From contig NC_083395.1 of assembly GCF_030864355.1 (NCBI RefSeq), positions 434,001 through 498,000 on the forward strand: a stretch of DNA of 64,000 nt, read 5' to 3'. Numbering within the stretch: position 1 is the stretch's first letter; every line of letters starts with the position of its first letter. The notes beneath the pieces were generated by a model, which saw nothing but the letters and a program-made list of their open reading frames with translations, did no database searches and was not told the DNA's origin. Positions 10,601-22,651 of this stretch are shown piece by piece. A program made the translations under genes and the position numbers. This DNA comes from Cutaneotrichosporon cavernicola (taxonomy: Eukaryota; Basidiomycota; Tremellomycetes; Trichosporonales; Trichosporonaceae).

Positions 10601-12952
10601 CCTCACGGACGAGGACGTTAGTGCCGAATCAGGCCCCAATGGCCCCGTCTGGCGCGGCAAGGATTATGCCAACGAGCGCGTCGCCGAGTTCAGCGACCTA
10701 GAGAAACCGTTTGAGGACTCGATCGACCGGCACAAGACGCCGCGCATGCCGTGGCACGACGTGGGGCTGTCGCTTGTAGGACAGCCTGCGCGCGACCTCT
10801 GCCGCCACTTCATCCAGCGCTGGAACTACCTCTTGCGTATCAAGAACCACACGCGCAAGATGCCGTTCCTCCTCCCACCTGCCGACTTTACCGAGCGCGA
10901 GCTCCAGGATCTCGGCCTGCAGGGCACGTGCGAGGTGCAGATCTGCCGCTCCGTCGGGCCTTGGTCGATGGGCACCATGACCAAGATTGAGCATTCGGTG
11001 CAGAACGCCTATGTCAAGTGTGAGTTTACAACTACCTACCTCAGCTCACACCAGCGATTCAGCTGTCCGAGCACTTTGTCTACATCGAGAACCAGTTCTT
11101 CATCACGTCGACGATTGTGGACAGCACGCCGATCGAGAACCGTATCGGTGACGCGCTCGTCAAGCGCATCATCCGTGCGCACCGCGAGGGTGAGAAGTGG
11201 CGGGCCTGTGTCGTTATACCCCTCCTGCCCGGTTACACGCACCCAGTCGACGCGAGCGAGGCAAGCTCTGTCCGCCTCATCTTAGAATGCCAGAACCGCA
11301 CGATCTGTCGTGGCACGCAGTCGATCTTCTCGCGCCTGAGAAAGGAGGGCATTAATCCCGACGACTACATCAGCTTCTTCTCCCTGCGCGGCTGGGGTAA
11401 GTTTGATTCCGGCGCTCTTACGACCGAGCAGGTGTACATCCACGGCAAGACGATGATTGTCGACGACCGCCTTGTGCTGTGCGGCTCGGCCAACATCAAC
11501 GAGCGGTCGCAGCGCGGCGACCGCGACTCGGAGCTGATTTCGGTCGTGCGCGACACGGACATGATCGACGGCACGATGGGAGGCAAGCCGTTCAAGGTCG
11601 GGAGGTATGCGCACACGCTACGCATGCGGCTCATGCGTGAACACGTCGGTGTCGACGTCGACGCGATTGAGGACGACGAGCTCATGATCCGCAAGCCGGT
11701 TGCTGAGGCCGAAGACGTCGCATTATGGGACCCAGATAATGAGCAGGACGAGGCAAAGGGCCGGGGCATCTCGCGGATCAAGAAGAGCACAGCGGGGAGT
11801 AGACTCAAGGCAACTGTCTCGACGGCCGTCCGGGGTATCACCAAGGGCGTGGGCGAGAATATTCGCAACGATATGCAGAAGAAGGCGGAGAAGATGAAGC
11901 AACCTCTCGCTACTACCAAGGATGACTCCCTGAAGAACACCAACAACGGGCCCGGTGGCGGCCCCACCGGCGACACGAGTGAACGCCAGGACGTGGGCCT
12001 TGATGGCAAGGTCATCGAAGGCTTCGCATCTTCGGTCGTGCCGACGCTTGAAGAGCGTGCGATCGCAGCTCGCAAGCCGACTGGGTTGACTGGGGACACC
12101 AGGCCGCTACTGGACATGGCGGACGATGGCGAGGGTCCCGACGAGGCCCGAGTGCGTGCCTCTGACGAGAGGGCGGTGAATGAGCAGCCGCGCATCGAGA
12201 TGTACGGCGAGCCCGCAGGCGCTGTTGAAGGAGACGACCGTGTGCCCCGCGACGGGCCGGTCATGCCGGAGGAATATGACGCCGTCAAGGCGCGCGGTGT
12301 GCTACGCAAGCAACTGAACGCCAAGCCGGACAGTGGCCGATGGAGCATGCCAACGCCGACGCCCAAGATTGACCCGAACCGCTTCCACGACCCGCTGGAC
12401 GACACGTTCTGGAACGACATGTGGGTAGACGTGGCGGTGCATAACACTCAGATCTTCCGCAAGGTGTTCCGCTGCATTCCCGACGATGTGGTGACGACGT
12501 GGGCGCAGTACAAGGCGTTTGCGAATCACATGGACAAGTTTGGACGTACCGAGGTCGCGCCACCAGACGCCAGTGGGCACGGCACAAAGGTCACGCACGA
12601 CCAGGGCGGCGAAGGGGGTGGCACGGTGGGTCCGGCCGGGCACGGTGCGCCGGAGAGTGGTGTCGCGCGCGACGGGAGCATGCAGGGACGGTGGGGCGCG
12701 ACGTCGCCGCCGAGCAACCTCGCCGAGGCGGGCAACGCAGTGCTCTCAGCCACGGAGAATGTTATGGACCGCAAACCGAGCGGGGACAGCGCACCGTGGG
12801 AGGCGTGGGAGATGGAGGAGATGGAGACGCTGTTGAACGAGATTCGGGGTCATTTGGTCGTGTATCCCACTCGATTCCTAGAGGCCGAGGACATGGCCAA
12901 CAACTTCCTCTTCAACCAGGAGCGGATCCTGCCGCTTCTTATTTACAACTAG
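7661..12952 (+). CDS. PLD1: Phospholipase D (PX-PH-HKD type)
   Basis: Five exons, 7661-8419, 8454-9306, 9341-10035, 10071-11019 and 11055-12952, give 1717 aa. The introns are 34, 34, 35 and 35 nt. After a disordered N-terminus come a PX domain (about residues 430-570), a PH domain (about 590-740) and the two catalytic HxKxxxxD motifs, HEKLCVID (about residue 917) and HGKTMIVD (about 1215). Also present are LSEHFVYIENQFF and GSANINERS, family signatures. Family knowledge: PLD hydrolyses phosphatidylcholine to phosphatidic acid and choline, and SPO14-type enzymes act in membrane traffic, stress and filamentous growth. The C-terminal 400 aa hold a long polar insert before the conserved end (DDTFWNDMW ... 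LPLLIYN). The start ATG follows CACCACACCACC-like context and is the first in frame. Confidence 0.95.
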
Positions 12953-14396
12953 GATTTTTTTGACATTGATAAGATTCCCCCATATATGGCGGAGTGCGGT
13001 GCTGGCCATCGTGATCTGATATCAGTAAGCATGGCCATGTCACCGGCTATGTAGCCGTTGCTGTATGAATAATGCGGAGTAGGCCGGAGGCGGGAGGGAG
13101 CTACAGTATGTCGGTGGTCGGTGGTGCGGCAGCCGGCTGACATAAGGACATAAGGAATGTAGTTGGGGTTTGAGGGCTTGAAGGGTTGAGGGGCCTATCT
13201 GATCAGGCTTCAGGCGCCAGTGGCTCAAAAGGATAAGGAGAAGCGCGCCAGATAGGCGATAGGCTCTACCGGTTTGTCGGTTTGTCGGTTTGGCCGGCTT
13301 GTCGGGTTCCCAGTTGTGAGAGGGAAGAATCATCACGGCCACCACCGCCCATCACCAATCACCCATCACGCATTACCTCGCGGCGTCCTCCCTGCGGGCC
13401 CTGCTGAAATTGCATCCTTTACGGAACAGGAACCTGGAGCTCTGCGGGGCCGAGGGCGGGGCGGGGCGGAGCGGGAGCAGAGCGGTTACTGTAGTTTTGT
13501 CAAGAGCTTGACATACCCAAAACGCCCAGGACGCCACAGTGGCTCAGTCAGGTATGCGGCACCCCAACTTGGAGTGAGCCTGATTCTTTCTATACAAGTC
13601 TAGTGCCGATTGTCCGAAAGGCTAGTTCTAATACACTGTTTCAAATACAATTGATTCTCCAATTCGGACCTAACTGAAGGGTCAAATCCCCAACGCTTCA
13701 ATGTCAGCCTGACCCTCCTTTCCCTCCTTCCCTACAAACAAGCCGGACCCCGAACAGCCGACCCACTCAAGCGGGCCTTCTTCTGCCTTCTTCGCAGACT
13801 TGCACACCACAGTATCTCTTGGTCAGTCAGCATCCCACAATCCCCCACAAGACGTCTACTCAACTTGTCATTGTCATTATCATTATCATTGCTCTCCACC
13901 ATCACCATCATCATTGTCCGCCGCCGTCACCATCGCCGCGCTTGAGCTTGGGCGATATCTGGAATCACCTTCCCTGACCACGCCACGCCCTTGCACGCTT
14001 TCGTACGAGACTATCCCTCTATCCCTCCCGACGCGACTGGAACACGTCAGTCATCACTTACGGGTGACGGTGAGTTACCGCCCACGCGCAGACACATGGA
14101 CGTCGAGTCCGAGCGCAAAACAGTCACACTATCGGACGACTGATGCCAGTTTGCCGACGGAGTATTCTAGTTTGCGGAACTCCAACTCGGAACTCGGTCG
14201 TGATCTCGTGATCTCGTGACCTCACATTGACGTGAACACCTTGACCAAACCCAAGTCAGACACCGACTCTGAACGCCGTCCAAACCAACCCCCTCCCTCC
14301 ACCTCCCGGTCCCAGCACACACGTCCCTCCTCAACCCCGCTGCCGCCCCCCCCCCCCCCCCCCCCCCCCTCCCCCCCAACCAACACCACCACACCC
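12953..14396. other. Intergenic PLD1 / pantothenate kinase
   Basis: About 1.4 kb between co-directional genes. It contains short GGTTTGTC repeats (about 13267-13300), CATTGTCATTATC repeats (about 13865-13895) and TC/CA-rich leader sequence. No coding region recognised. Confidence 0.45.
14346..14369 (+). repeat. Poly-C run of 24 bases just before the pantothenate kinase start
   Basis: Twenty-four C residues, then T and seven more C, end 19 bases upstream of the ATG at 14397, so the run is probably in the 5' leader. The complementary strand is a poly-G able to form quadruplexes. Homopolymer length may be inexact in an assembly. Confidence 0.9.
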
Positions 14397-16297
14397 ATGT
14401 CCCTCCTCCCAGACATCTCGATCCCGCAAGCGCGGCGGATCGCAGTGGACACGACGGGTGCCCAGATCGTGCAGGAGGAGAGCCCAGCTGTGAGTCGTTG
14501 GCGATAGAACGGGTGTGGGTAAGCGGGAGGATGCCGCCGTGAACTACACGGGTCGGCTAGCGGAATGCCTGTGTTCGGAGTTCGGAGGGGGCCACGTTAC
14601 CCCCGCGCTCCACTGGAGCTCACTGCGCCCGGTGAGGCTGAACCTCACGCCCACTGTGTTCACGGGCTGCTCTCTCAGAAGCCCTCACGCTGGCCTACTT
14701 GCTCTCTGGCCCGGCTGCTTGCCGGCCCGCTTGCTCACCCCTCGCTTCTCTCTCAGGTGGCCACTAACCCCAGACACGCGACTCTCGCGGCATCTACCTC
14801 CCCCACTACATCGAGCCGGTGTCCCACATCGCCATTGACATTGGCGGTTCTCTTGCCAAGGTCGTCTACTTTACGCGCACGTCGCAGCCCCTCTCTGCGT
14901 CTCCGCCCCAACCATCATCCCCCTTCCTCGCGCCCTCTGAGACGCTCACATCGCCCGGATCCAGTTCCACCCACCTCCCCTCTCCTGAAAACTCCATCCT
15001 GCTGGACGGACACGAGCGCCATCGGCCACATGTCAACGGCGCGCTCACGCCCGGCATCCTCTCTGAGGCGCGCGAGCGCTCCCCACCTAAGCGATCAAGC
15101 AGGGGCAGGCGGTTTAGCAGAGATCCACGCTGGCGGCGGGGAAGCGTCCCCGACCCCCTTCCTGGAGGGTTAGTCAACTTTGCGCGCTTCGAGACGGCAT
15201 GCGTCGACGAGCTCATCGAGTTCCTCAAGGACCTGATTGCGGAGAGTGCCAAGGCCAACCGCGTGAGCCTCGACCGCATGAAGAGCACAGTCAAGGTCAT
15301 GGCAACTGGCGGGGGCGCGCACAAGTTCTATGACGAGCTGAGCCGCGAGCTTGGCGTCGAGGTTGCCCGCGAGGAGGAGATGGAGTGTCTTATCCTCGGG
15401 CTGGGATTCGCCGCGCGTGTACCGGAAGAGGTGTTCTGGTTCTCCGAGGAGCTCGTGTACATGGTGTCGCACCCCGAGGGACCGCGCACCATTCCGCCGA
15501 GCGAGCTTCCACGCCCATCGCCCACGCCGCCCGCGTACGAGGTGACGTTTGCTCCAGCCGGCGACGACGACACGCCTGTCTTCCCCTGCCTGGTGGTCAA
15601 CATTGGCTCGGGCGTGTCCATTGTCAAGGTCGATGAGGATGGGAGCTTTGAGCGTGTCTCGGGTACCTCGCTCGGTGGGGGGACGCTGTGGGGTCTCCTC
15701 TCGCTTCTGACGGACGCGACCACATTCGACGAAATGCTCCTCCTCAGCGAACAGGGAGACAACAGCGCGGTCGACATGCTCGTCGGTGACATCTACGGGA
15801 CCGACTATGGCAAGATTGGGCTCAAGAGCAGCACCATTGCCTCGTCGTTCGGCAAGGTGTTCAAGCACGGTGCAAAGAACGATCGCAAAAAGGAGTTCCG
15901 GCAGGAGGACATTGCGCGTTCGCTTCTGTACGCGATTTCCAACAACATTGGTCACATTGCGTACATGAACGCGGCAAAGTATGGCCTCGACCGCGTCTTC
16001 TTCTCGGGCTGCTTTATCCGCGGGCACGCGGCGACTATCTCGACACTCAGCTACGCTATCCGCTTCTGGTCCAAGGGGACGATGCGGGCGTGTTTCCTCC
16101 GCCACGAGGGCTTCCTCGGTGCCATTGGCGCGTGGATCAAGAACGTAGAGCCGCACTCGGGGACGGCGACGCCCATGCCGGCTACGCCGGGCAGTGCCAC
16201 GCCGGGAGCCGCGACGCCGCAGCGCTCTGCATGTAGCATGGTCGAGCACCACAAGAGCGTGGCGGAGGGGTTGTCCAAGCTGAGCATTTCGACATAG
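14397..16297 (+). CDS. CAB1: Pantothenate kinase (eukaryotic type II)
   Basis: Two exons, 14397-14489 and 14774-16297, give 538 aa. The first exon encodes MSLLPDISIPQ... and joins to TRDSRGIYLPHYIEP. The acetate-kinase-fold motifs of eukaryotic PanK are present: IDIGGSLAKVVYF, VMATGGGAHKF, NIGSGVSI, SGTSLGGGTLWGL, NNIGHIAY and FFSGCFIRGH. The enzyme phosphorylates pantothenate, the first and controlling step of coenzyme A synthesis, in the cytosol. A disordered Ser/Pro/Arg insert of about 90 aa follows the first motif, and a Thr/Pro-rich stretch (ATPMPATPGSATPG) lies near the C-terminus. The intron is 284 nt, much longer than most here; it could hide a small extra exon, but a direct join keeps the frame. 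Confidence 0.93.
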
Positions 16298-16604
16298 TGC
16301 CCAGGGAGTGAAACGGGCGACGCGAGCGTTGCGTTAGGTGGACTGGGCGGACTGCGCTGGTACACATTATCTAGTATCTAGTTTCTAGTCATGCATGTTG
16401 TGAGAGTACCGGAGCGACGAGCGAAGCTTGTCGTAACTGTGCAAAGAACGTAAAGAAGGGGGGGTGGTAGGTATCCCGAACAAGGTGGGTCTTTGGATAT
16501 TTTTGGGTCTGCTGAGGCGCGTTGCCACGTGTCGTGCCTGAGCCTTCCACGACGTCCATGTAACTCACATCCGAACCTCGAAGTCTCTTTTGTTTCACAA
16601 AACC
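16298..16604. promoter_or_regulatory. Intergenic pantothenate kinase / PMT
   Basis: About 307 bases between co-directional genes: 3' flank, then the likely promoter and leader of the mannosyltransferase. No gene seen. Confidence 0.4.
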
Positions 16605-19600
16605 ATGTCCCTCTCCGCACCGCAGCAAAGGCGGCCTCTCAGTGGAGGCCGCGAATCGCCCCCCAGAGAGTCGGACGCAGACACAAAGCTCCGGCTTCGT
16701 GACCAGTCTCAACCGGGGGTTGCGTTTGGCGGGCGCCGTGGCGCCCGGGCCGGCGCAATGCTCGGTCTGCGCAGGCGCGAGTGGATCATCCTCGGCGCAG
16801 TTTGTGTCGTGGCTAGCTTTGTGCGGCTTTGGAACCTCGCGCACCCGAGCTCTGTAGTGTGAGTATGTGCCATGGCCGTTGTCGCGACGGGTTCCGCAGT
16901 GATCGGCATGCGGCGACGCTGGTCTCCCTCCATCCTCGGCAGGTCCTCCTCCTGCCTCCTCCCTACTTGTTGGCGCCGCTAGCTCTCACCCCTTCCACCC
17001 CCACCCTCCCATCCTCTGCTCGCACTCCCTCGCCCAATCCCCCGCCAGCCCCTCGCTGCACTCGCGGCTGACCCCAGCTTTGACGAAGTCCACTTTGGCG
17101 GCTTTGCTGCAAAGTACATTCGCCGCCGCTACTTTATGGACGTCCACCCGCCGCTGGCAAAGCTCCTAGTCACTCTGTCCAGCTGGATCGGAGGCTTCGA
17201 CGGCCAGTTCGACTTCAAGGATATTGGCAAGTGAGTCGCACCATTGTTCTCGGCTGACTGTAGGGACTACCTCGAGCCCAAGGTCCCGTACATGGTTATG
17301 CGCTCGTTCCCGGCCCTCTTTGGCCTCGCTCTTGTCCCACTCACGTTCCTTACGCTTATTTCCCTCCGCCTGTCGCTCGCAACCGCGATCCTCGGCGCGT
17401 TCCTCGTGACATTCGAGAACGCGCTCATCACCCAGTCGCGCCTTATTCTCCTCGACTCGTACCTCATATTCTTCACCGCGCTCACCATCTTCTTCTGGGT
17501 GCGCTTCTCAAACGACGACTCGGAGGGCCGCGCATTCACGCGCTCGTGGTGGCGCAACCTCGCGCTCTCGGGCGCGGCACTCGGTGCTGTCGCGAGCTGC
17601 AAGTGGGTCGGACTGTTCACGATTGCGACCGTCGGCCTTGGCACAATCCGCCAGTTATGGCTCCTCCTCGGTAATCTCAAGGTTACGCCGCGCATGTGGG
17701 CTCGTCACTTTGCCGCGCGCACCCTGTGCCTCATCATCCTCCCCATCTCGATCTACATGTTCACGTTCATGATCCACTTCTGGATCCTCGACCAGTCGGG
17801 CGACGGTGACGGGTTCATGAGCTCCGAGTTCCAGCACACGCTCGACGGGCACGGCATGGAAGACACGTTTGCCGATGTCGGGTTCGGCTCGCTGGTGACT
17901 ATCCGGCACGTCAACACGCAGGGCGGGTACCTCCACTCGCACGCGCACGCATACCCCGGTGGCTCGCAGCAGCAACAAATCACGCTGTATCCCCACAAGG
18001 ACGAGAACAACGTCTGGCGCATCGTCAACGCTTCGGAGCCCAACGGGCCAGTGAGCTACGACTGGGACCAGCTGCCGCTCGAGTACGTGCTGTCTGGTAG
18101 CAAGATCCGCCTTGAGCACGCCCAGTCCGACAAACGCCTTCACTCACACGACGTGCGCCCGCCCATTTCCGAGGTCGAGTTCCAGAATGAGGTCTCGGGC
18201 TACGGCTTCCCTGGCTTCGCGGGCGACGCAAACGATGACTTTGTCGTTGAGATTGCCAAGGAGACGCGCGGCAAGGACCGCCAGGCGCGCCACCGCCTCC
18301 GCACGCTCCGCACCCACTTCCGCCTCCGCCACGCCATGACCGGCTGCTACCTCTTCTCGCACAAGGTCAAGCTCCCAGAGTGGGGCTTTGAGCAGCAGGA
18401 GGTGACGTGCAACAAGAACCCGACGTGGGAAAACTCGTTGTGGTACATCGAGACGAACGTGCACCCGCAGCGTGAGTAGCTGTGTTGGCAGAACTGACGG
18501 CAGTGGGCCCCGCCGCCGAGAGGGTCAACTACGTCAAGCCCGGATTCGTGAGCAAGTTCCTCGAGCTCCAGGGCGTCATGTGGCGCACCAACGCCGGCCT
18601 CACCGACCGCCACGCGTATGACTCGCGGCCGCACCACTGGCCCTGGCTGCGCCGCGGCATCAACTTCTGGGTCAAGGACCACCGCCAGGTCTATCTCGTT
18701 GGCAACCCGGTCATCTGGTGGAGCTCGACTGTCGCTATTGGCCTCTACCTCGCCTTCCGCGGGTTGCTGATCCTCCGCGCCAAGCGTGGCTACCGCGACC
18801 TCTACCACGGTGCGTTGTTTGCAGACAATGCTGACGCCAGCCAAGACTGCCTTTTATGACGAGGTGTGCAGCTTCCTGGTCATGGGCTGGGCACTGCACT
18901 ACCTGCCCTTCTTCCTCATGCAGCGCCAGCTCTTCCTGCACCACTACCTACCGGCACTGTGGTTTGCGATTCTCGTATTCTGTGCCGTGTTCGACTACTT
19001 TACCTCGCGTATCCGCCCGCGTGTACGCTTCCAGCTCGCGATTGTTGTCATTGTCCTCGCGCTCTGGTCGTGGCACTACTTCTCGCCGCTCGCGTACGCC
19101 AAGCCCTGGACCAAGCGCAAGTGCGAGGACGCCAAGTGGCTCAAGACCTGGGACTTTAGCTGGTGCGTGTTGAGTGTGAAGCCGCGGAGCTGCGCTGTTT
19201 GGCAAATTATTTATTTTGTTTCCCTTGCTGTATCGCGTGCGCTAACACCAGCTCCGACTTCCGTGACCAGATGCACCAGTACTACGACCAGAGCGCAGTG
19301 CACAAGCCCTTGCACTCGGTCTACCTCGACCAGGACTCGCACACAACTCTGCTCGAGGAGGCACCCGAGCCGATCAAGAACGTCTTTGACGCGGGTGATG
19401 CTGCTGCGCAGGAGGAGAAGACGATTGGCATGGCCGGCCCAAACAACGACGTCAAGATGTTGCAGAGCACCGCTGCGGCGGGCGCCGTCCCCAACGGGGG
19501 CGAGCAGCAGGCGCAGGGCGACGTGCGCGTGCCGGTCGGCATTGACGCTGGCGCCCTCGAGGTCACGGACAAGGCGCACGACGAGGGCGGCTGGCACGGC

Positions 19601-19741
19601 GGCGCCAACGAGGGCGCGCCCAAGGAGACGGAGGAGGCCCAGGCGTCTGCTCCCGTCGGTGTCAAGGTCGACGTGCCGGAGATGGACCTTGACGCCGACG
19701 CTAAGCGGTTGGCCGACGAGGCTTTGCAGGCGGCCGAGTAG
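16605..19741 (+). CDS. Protein O-mannosyltransferase (GT39 family, PMT1/PMT2-like)
   Basis: Six exons, 16605-16858, 17078-17230, 17264-18471, 18504-18809, 18841-19162 and 19252-19741, give 910 aa. The first luminal loop has the catalytic FDEVHFG (Asp-Glu) and DVHPPLAKLL. Many membrane spans follow (FENALITQSRLILLDSYLIF, SCKWVGLFT), then a MIR region with GGYLHSH and QQQITLYPHKDENN, and C-terminal spans (ALHYLPFFLMQRQLFLHHYL). PMTs transfer mannose from dolichyl-phosphate mannose to Ser/Thr in the ER lumen, needed for cell-wall glycoproteins. The MIR signature excludes PMT4, whose consensus differs; PMT1 versus PMT2 is uncertain. An Ala/Glu-rich hydrophilic tail of about 150 aa follows the last span. 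Introns are 219, 33, 32, 31 and 89 nt. The start MSLSAP is the first ATG in frame, in AAAACC context. Confidence 0.9.
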
Positions 19742-20339
19742 GCCGCAAGTGCGCCATACGTATATACGTAGCATCTTGTCGCGATGTATTCATAGATCGG
19801 CTGCTGGGTGGAGGGGCGAGTGAGGTCTATGCGTCCCCGGCAAGCTGCTGTCGTGGACGCATAGGATTCACCGATAGCCGGTTCCAATGTAGTCGGGTCG
19901 ACTTGGGTTACAAGGTGATACATACGTTGCAAGTACTCATAGTAACGAAACCATAGACATAATGTACGATAGGTCACGTGGCAGCAACATGTCGTCGTTA
20001 CTGAGCAACGAGCTGTGACTACCTAACGGTGGTTCGTGACTATGGTGTTCAACGAGTAGTTGATATGTTGATATGTACAGCGGTATGCGTTATGCCACTA
20101 CAGTTGCCATCCTGCTGATGGTCCAAAACATGTCAGTACCAGGACGTACAGTACATCTTGACCATCTGAACAGCGGTCATCCCTCATCCCTATCCCCTCC
20201 CTCTGTCCCACAGCGCCATCCACCTTGCCACCCTGCACCCAAGTCTATCCCACACCACCACAATCGGAATGCATGTCATTATCATTAAACCAACGTATTG
20301 CCCCTCTCCCGAATCTCCGAATTCTCCTCACGGACGGGC
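19742..20339. other. Convergent intergenic PMT / surface protein
   Basis: About 600 bases between two stop codons. It contains a CACGTG word near 19975 and otherwise AT-richer 3' flank. No gene seen. Confidence 0.4.
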
Positions 20340-21905
20340 CTATGTCTCACGAGACACGGCGCCGCGGTACGCTGCCGTCTTGATCATCTCGCGGTAATCC
20401 TCGTACTGCGAAGCCGTAGACAGCGTAGAGCCGGTAACTGGGGCGACAACTGGGGCAGCAACTGGGGAGGCAACTGGGGCAGCAACTGCAGACGAGGACG
20501 CAGCGTTGGCGGTCCATCCCTCGTCGTAGCTCGGGGGGAAGTAGGGGAGGACAGTGCCAGCGTCGGTAGCGGTGAGAGTGTCGGGCTTGGGGTCCTCGGG
20601 GGCTGTCATTAGATACAGATAAGAAATAGGGGGAGACGTACATTGAGCGGCAACGGCTTTCTTCTTGTTTCGCCAACGCCACAAGATATATGCCGCCGCT
20701 AACACGAGAATGAAACCAAGACTCCCGCCAACCGCCGCTCCAACAACTACAGACTTGGACACGCGACCTTCGTCTGGCCCAACCGGCCACAGTTCGAACG
20801 CATGGATATCAAACCAGAGATACGTCGAATCTCCACCGATACTGCCCAAATTGGTAAAGGCGACGTCGTAACTGCGTTTGGGATCGAGGGCCGCCACGTA
20901 AAATGTCGTGTTGGGCGTGTTCCACGATACCGAGGTGTAGTGGTATTCGGTCTCGATGCGTCCGGGGGGAGGAGGGGTGATGTCGACTCTAAAAGTGCCG
21001 TGGTTCCATCCGCTGGTTCCGTTGACGCGGAGGAAACGGTTACCTTTCGGGATGGAGAGGGAGAGACGGGCGTTGGATTCCCATGTCCCCATCCTCGTGT
21101 AGTTTTTGTTGGGCTGTTTAGAGTCCCAGCCCACCGCGTTTCCAGGGACCCAGTTTTGTTCGAGGACCATGGGGATGGCAGGGTTCTTCTCGGCGAAGGG
21201 GTGGGGTTCCGAGGTGTTGGTGGGGAGGGCTAGGTTGAGAATGTTGGCGTGGGCCTCTGACGAGGCAATGGCTTCGGTGCTTGGGTTAGCAAGAAAACAA
21301 AAAACAAAAACACAAACAACTCACCTCCCGTCGAGTTCCATGTACACGACCATGTGGGTTAACGCAACGTTACCCCACTGCGGCACGAGCGCCAGTGTAT
21401 GGTTACCGAGCATGACCTTTGCCTCGCCGAGCTTAATGGGCACCTTGGAGTCATACTCGCCGTTAACCGACCCCGACGACTGCATGACCGTATTGTTCCA
21501 AATGTCCAGCACGGCCGCCCCGCCCTGCTCTTGGACACTTCCCGGCGCACCCCAGAACCCCCAGAACTCGATCCCCGTACCGTAGAAATTGAACTCTGCG
21601 CGCGCAGGACAGTCGCCCGCACACTTGTACCGCTCAGTAGTAGTCGAGTTTGATGCAGTCGAGTTGGAGGGGGGGGCAAACTCGTCCATCCGCACGATGC
21701 GGTAGCCAAGACCCCAGCCGACATTGTCCGTCCCGTTCACCCAGCTTGTCCATGGCGTGTCGGTGAATGTCGCGTTCCAGACGTTGCGGGCTACGCCGGG
21801 CGAGTTGGGGATGTAGGATATGCCCGAGGCGAAAGCGTCCAAGACAATGGGGTAGGGGGTTGCGATGGCCAGGCCGGCCAGGATAAGAATCGAGAGGGCC
21901 AGCAT
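20340..21905 (-). CDS. Unknown secreted/surface single-pass membrane protein
   Basis: Three exons, 21905-21325, 21279-20642 and 20602-20340, give 493 aa. A signal peptide (MLALSILILAGLAIATPYP) leads an extracellular region of about 360 aa with many N-glycosylation sequons (NAT, NGT, NST, NTS, NYT) and two beta-rich halves with repeated features: GTGIEFWGFWG in the first, SVSWNTPNTTFYVAALDP in the second. One transmembrane helix follows (VGAAVGGSLGFILVLAAAYILW), a basic stop-transfer RWRNKKK, and a cytosolic tail with PPSYDEG and an Ala/Pro/Val repeat (VAAPVASPVAAPVVAPV). Similarly organised proteins, with lectin-like ectodomains and a SKG6-like helix, are common in basidiomycetes, but I do not recognise this one. 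PPSY could bind a WW-domain ubiquitin ligase. Introns are 45 and 39 nt. Confidence 0.8.
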
Positions 21906-22651
21906 GTCTAGAGAAAGAGAACCCAGTCTAGAGCCAGGATGGACACGGCTAACTCGGTGTACGCAGAGGGAGTGGTCTACGGTGGAGTGAGATGAGAAAG
22001 AAGGGGGGAACAATGGACAATGAGCCACGCAATATATGACCGCCGCGTCACGAGTCGGGGGACGAATGCAGCGGTCAGTCTCCTTGACTGGACCTTGGAA
22101 CTCCGCATAAACCGGCCGCTGGTGATGTCAAACGCAAGGTGGCTTGGGCACGATCCCACAAGCCCAGATTGGGAGACTGTGGTATGTTTCGGGGTGCGTC
22201 AAGGGACTTGTGTGTGGCGTTCAACAGCGACACAGATCTGGTACCAACCCCAGTGACACCCTAGTTGTGCGGGTGGTGCTGACATGACCGCGTCCGTGTA
22301 TAGTCCCAATTGGCAAGGTGGCGCCGAAGCTGAGGAGGTGTCTGTCAGTCCAGGCGTCAGTGGACAACATTGACATTGTCAGTGGCAGATATTTCACATC
22401 ATGGTGAATCGATGTTCCTTTGACCATGCATAAACTCAAATGCTGGGGTGGCGCCTTGAGTGAGATGCCATTGTAGTGGTCCTGATCAATCGGTTTCACC
22501 GCAATCTGCAATCTGCGCCAAACAAAGGCGCGAGTATACGCTCAGACTACACACTCTGACATGCCACCTTCCCAAAGCATACTCGAGAGTACTTTGACAC
22601 GCCGCCTTCCCGAAGAGTGCCCGAGAAGCCCGTTGTGGCCACCACTCGGGC
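21906..22651. promoter_or_regulatory. Intergenic, promoter of surface protein and 3' flank of DCAF gene
   Basis: About 745 bases. An imperfect 28-base direct repeat (CACCTTCCCAAAGC / CGCCTTCCCGAAGA) lies at about 22562-22628 next to the DCAF stop. No gene seen. Confidence 0.4.

Noticed and set aside
18786..19823. Long ORF overlapping PMT exons 5 and 6
   Set aside because: Past exon 5 it reads Arg/Ser/Thr-rich sequence in the wrong frame; the spliced frame gives the conserved PMT end.
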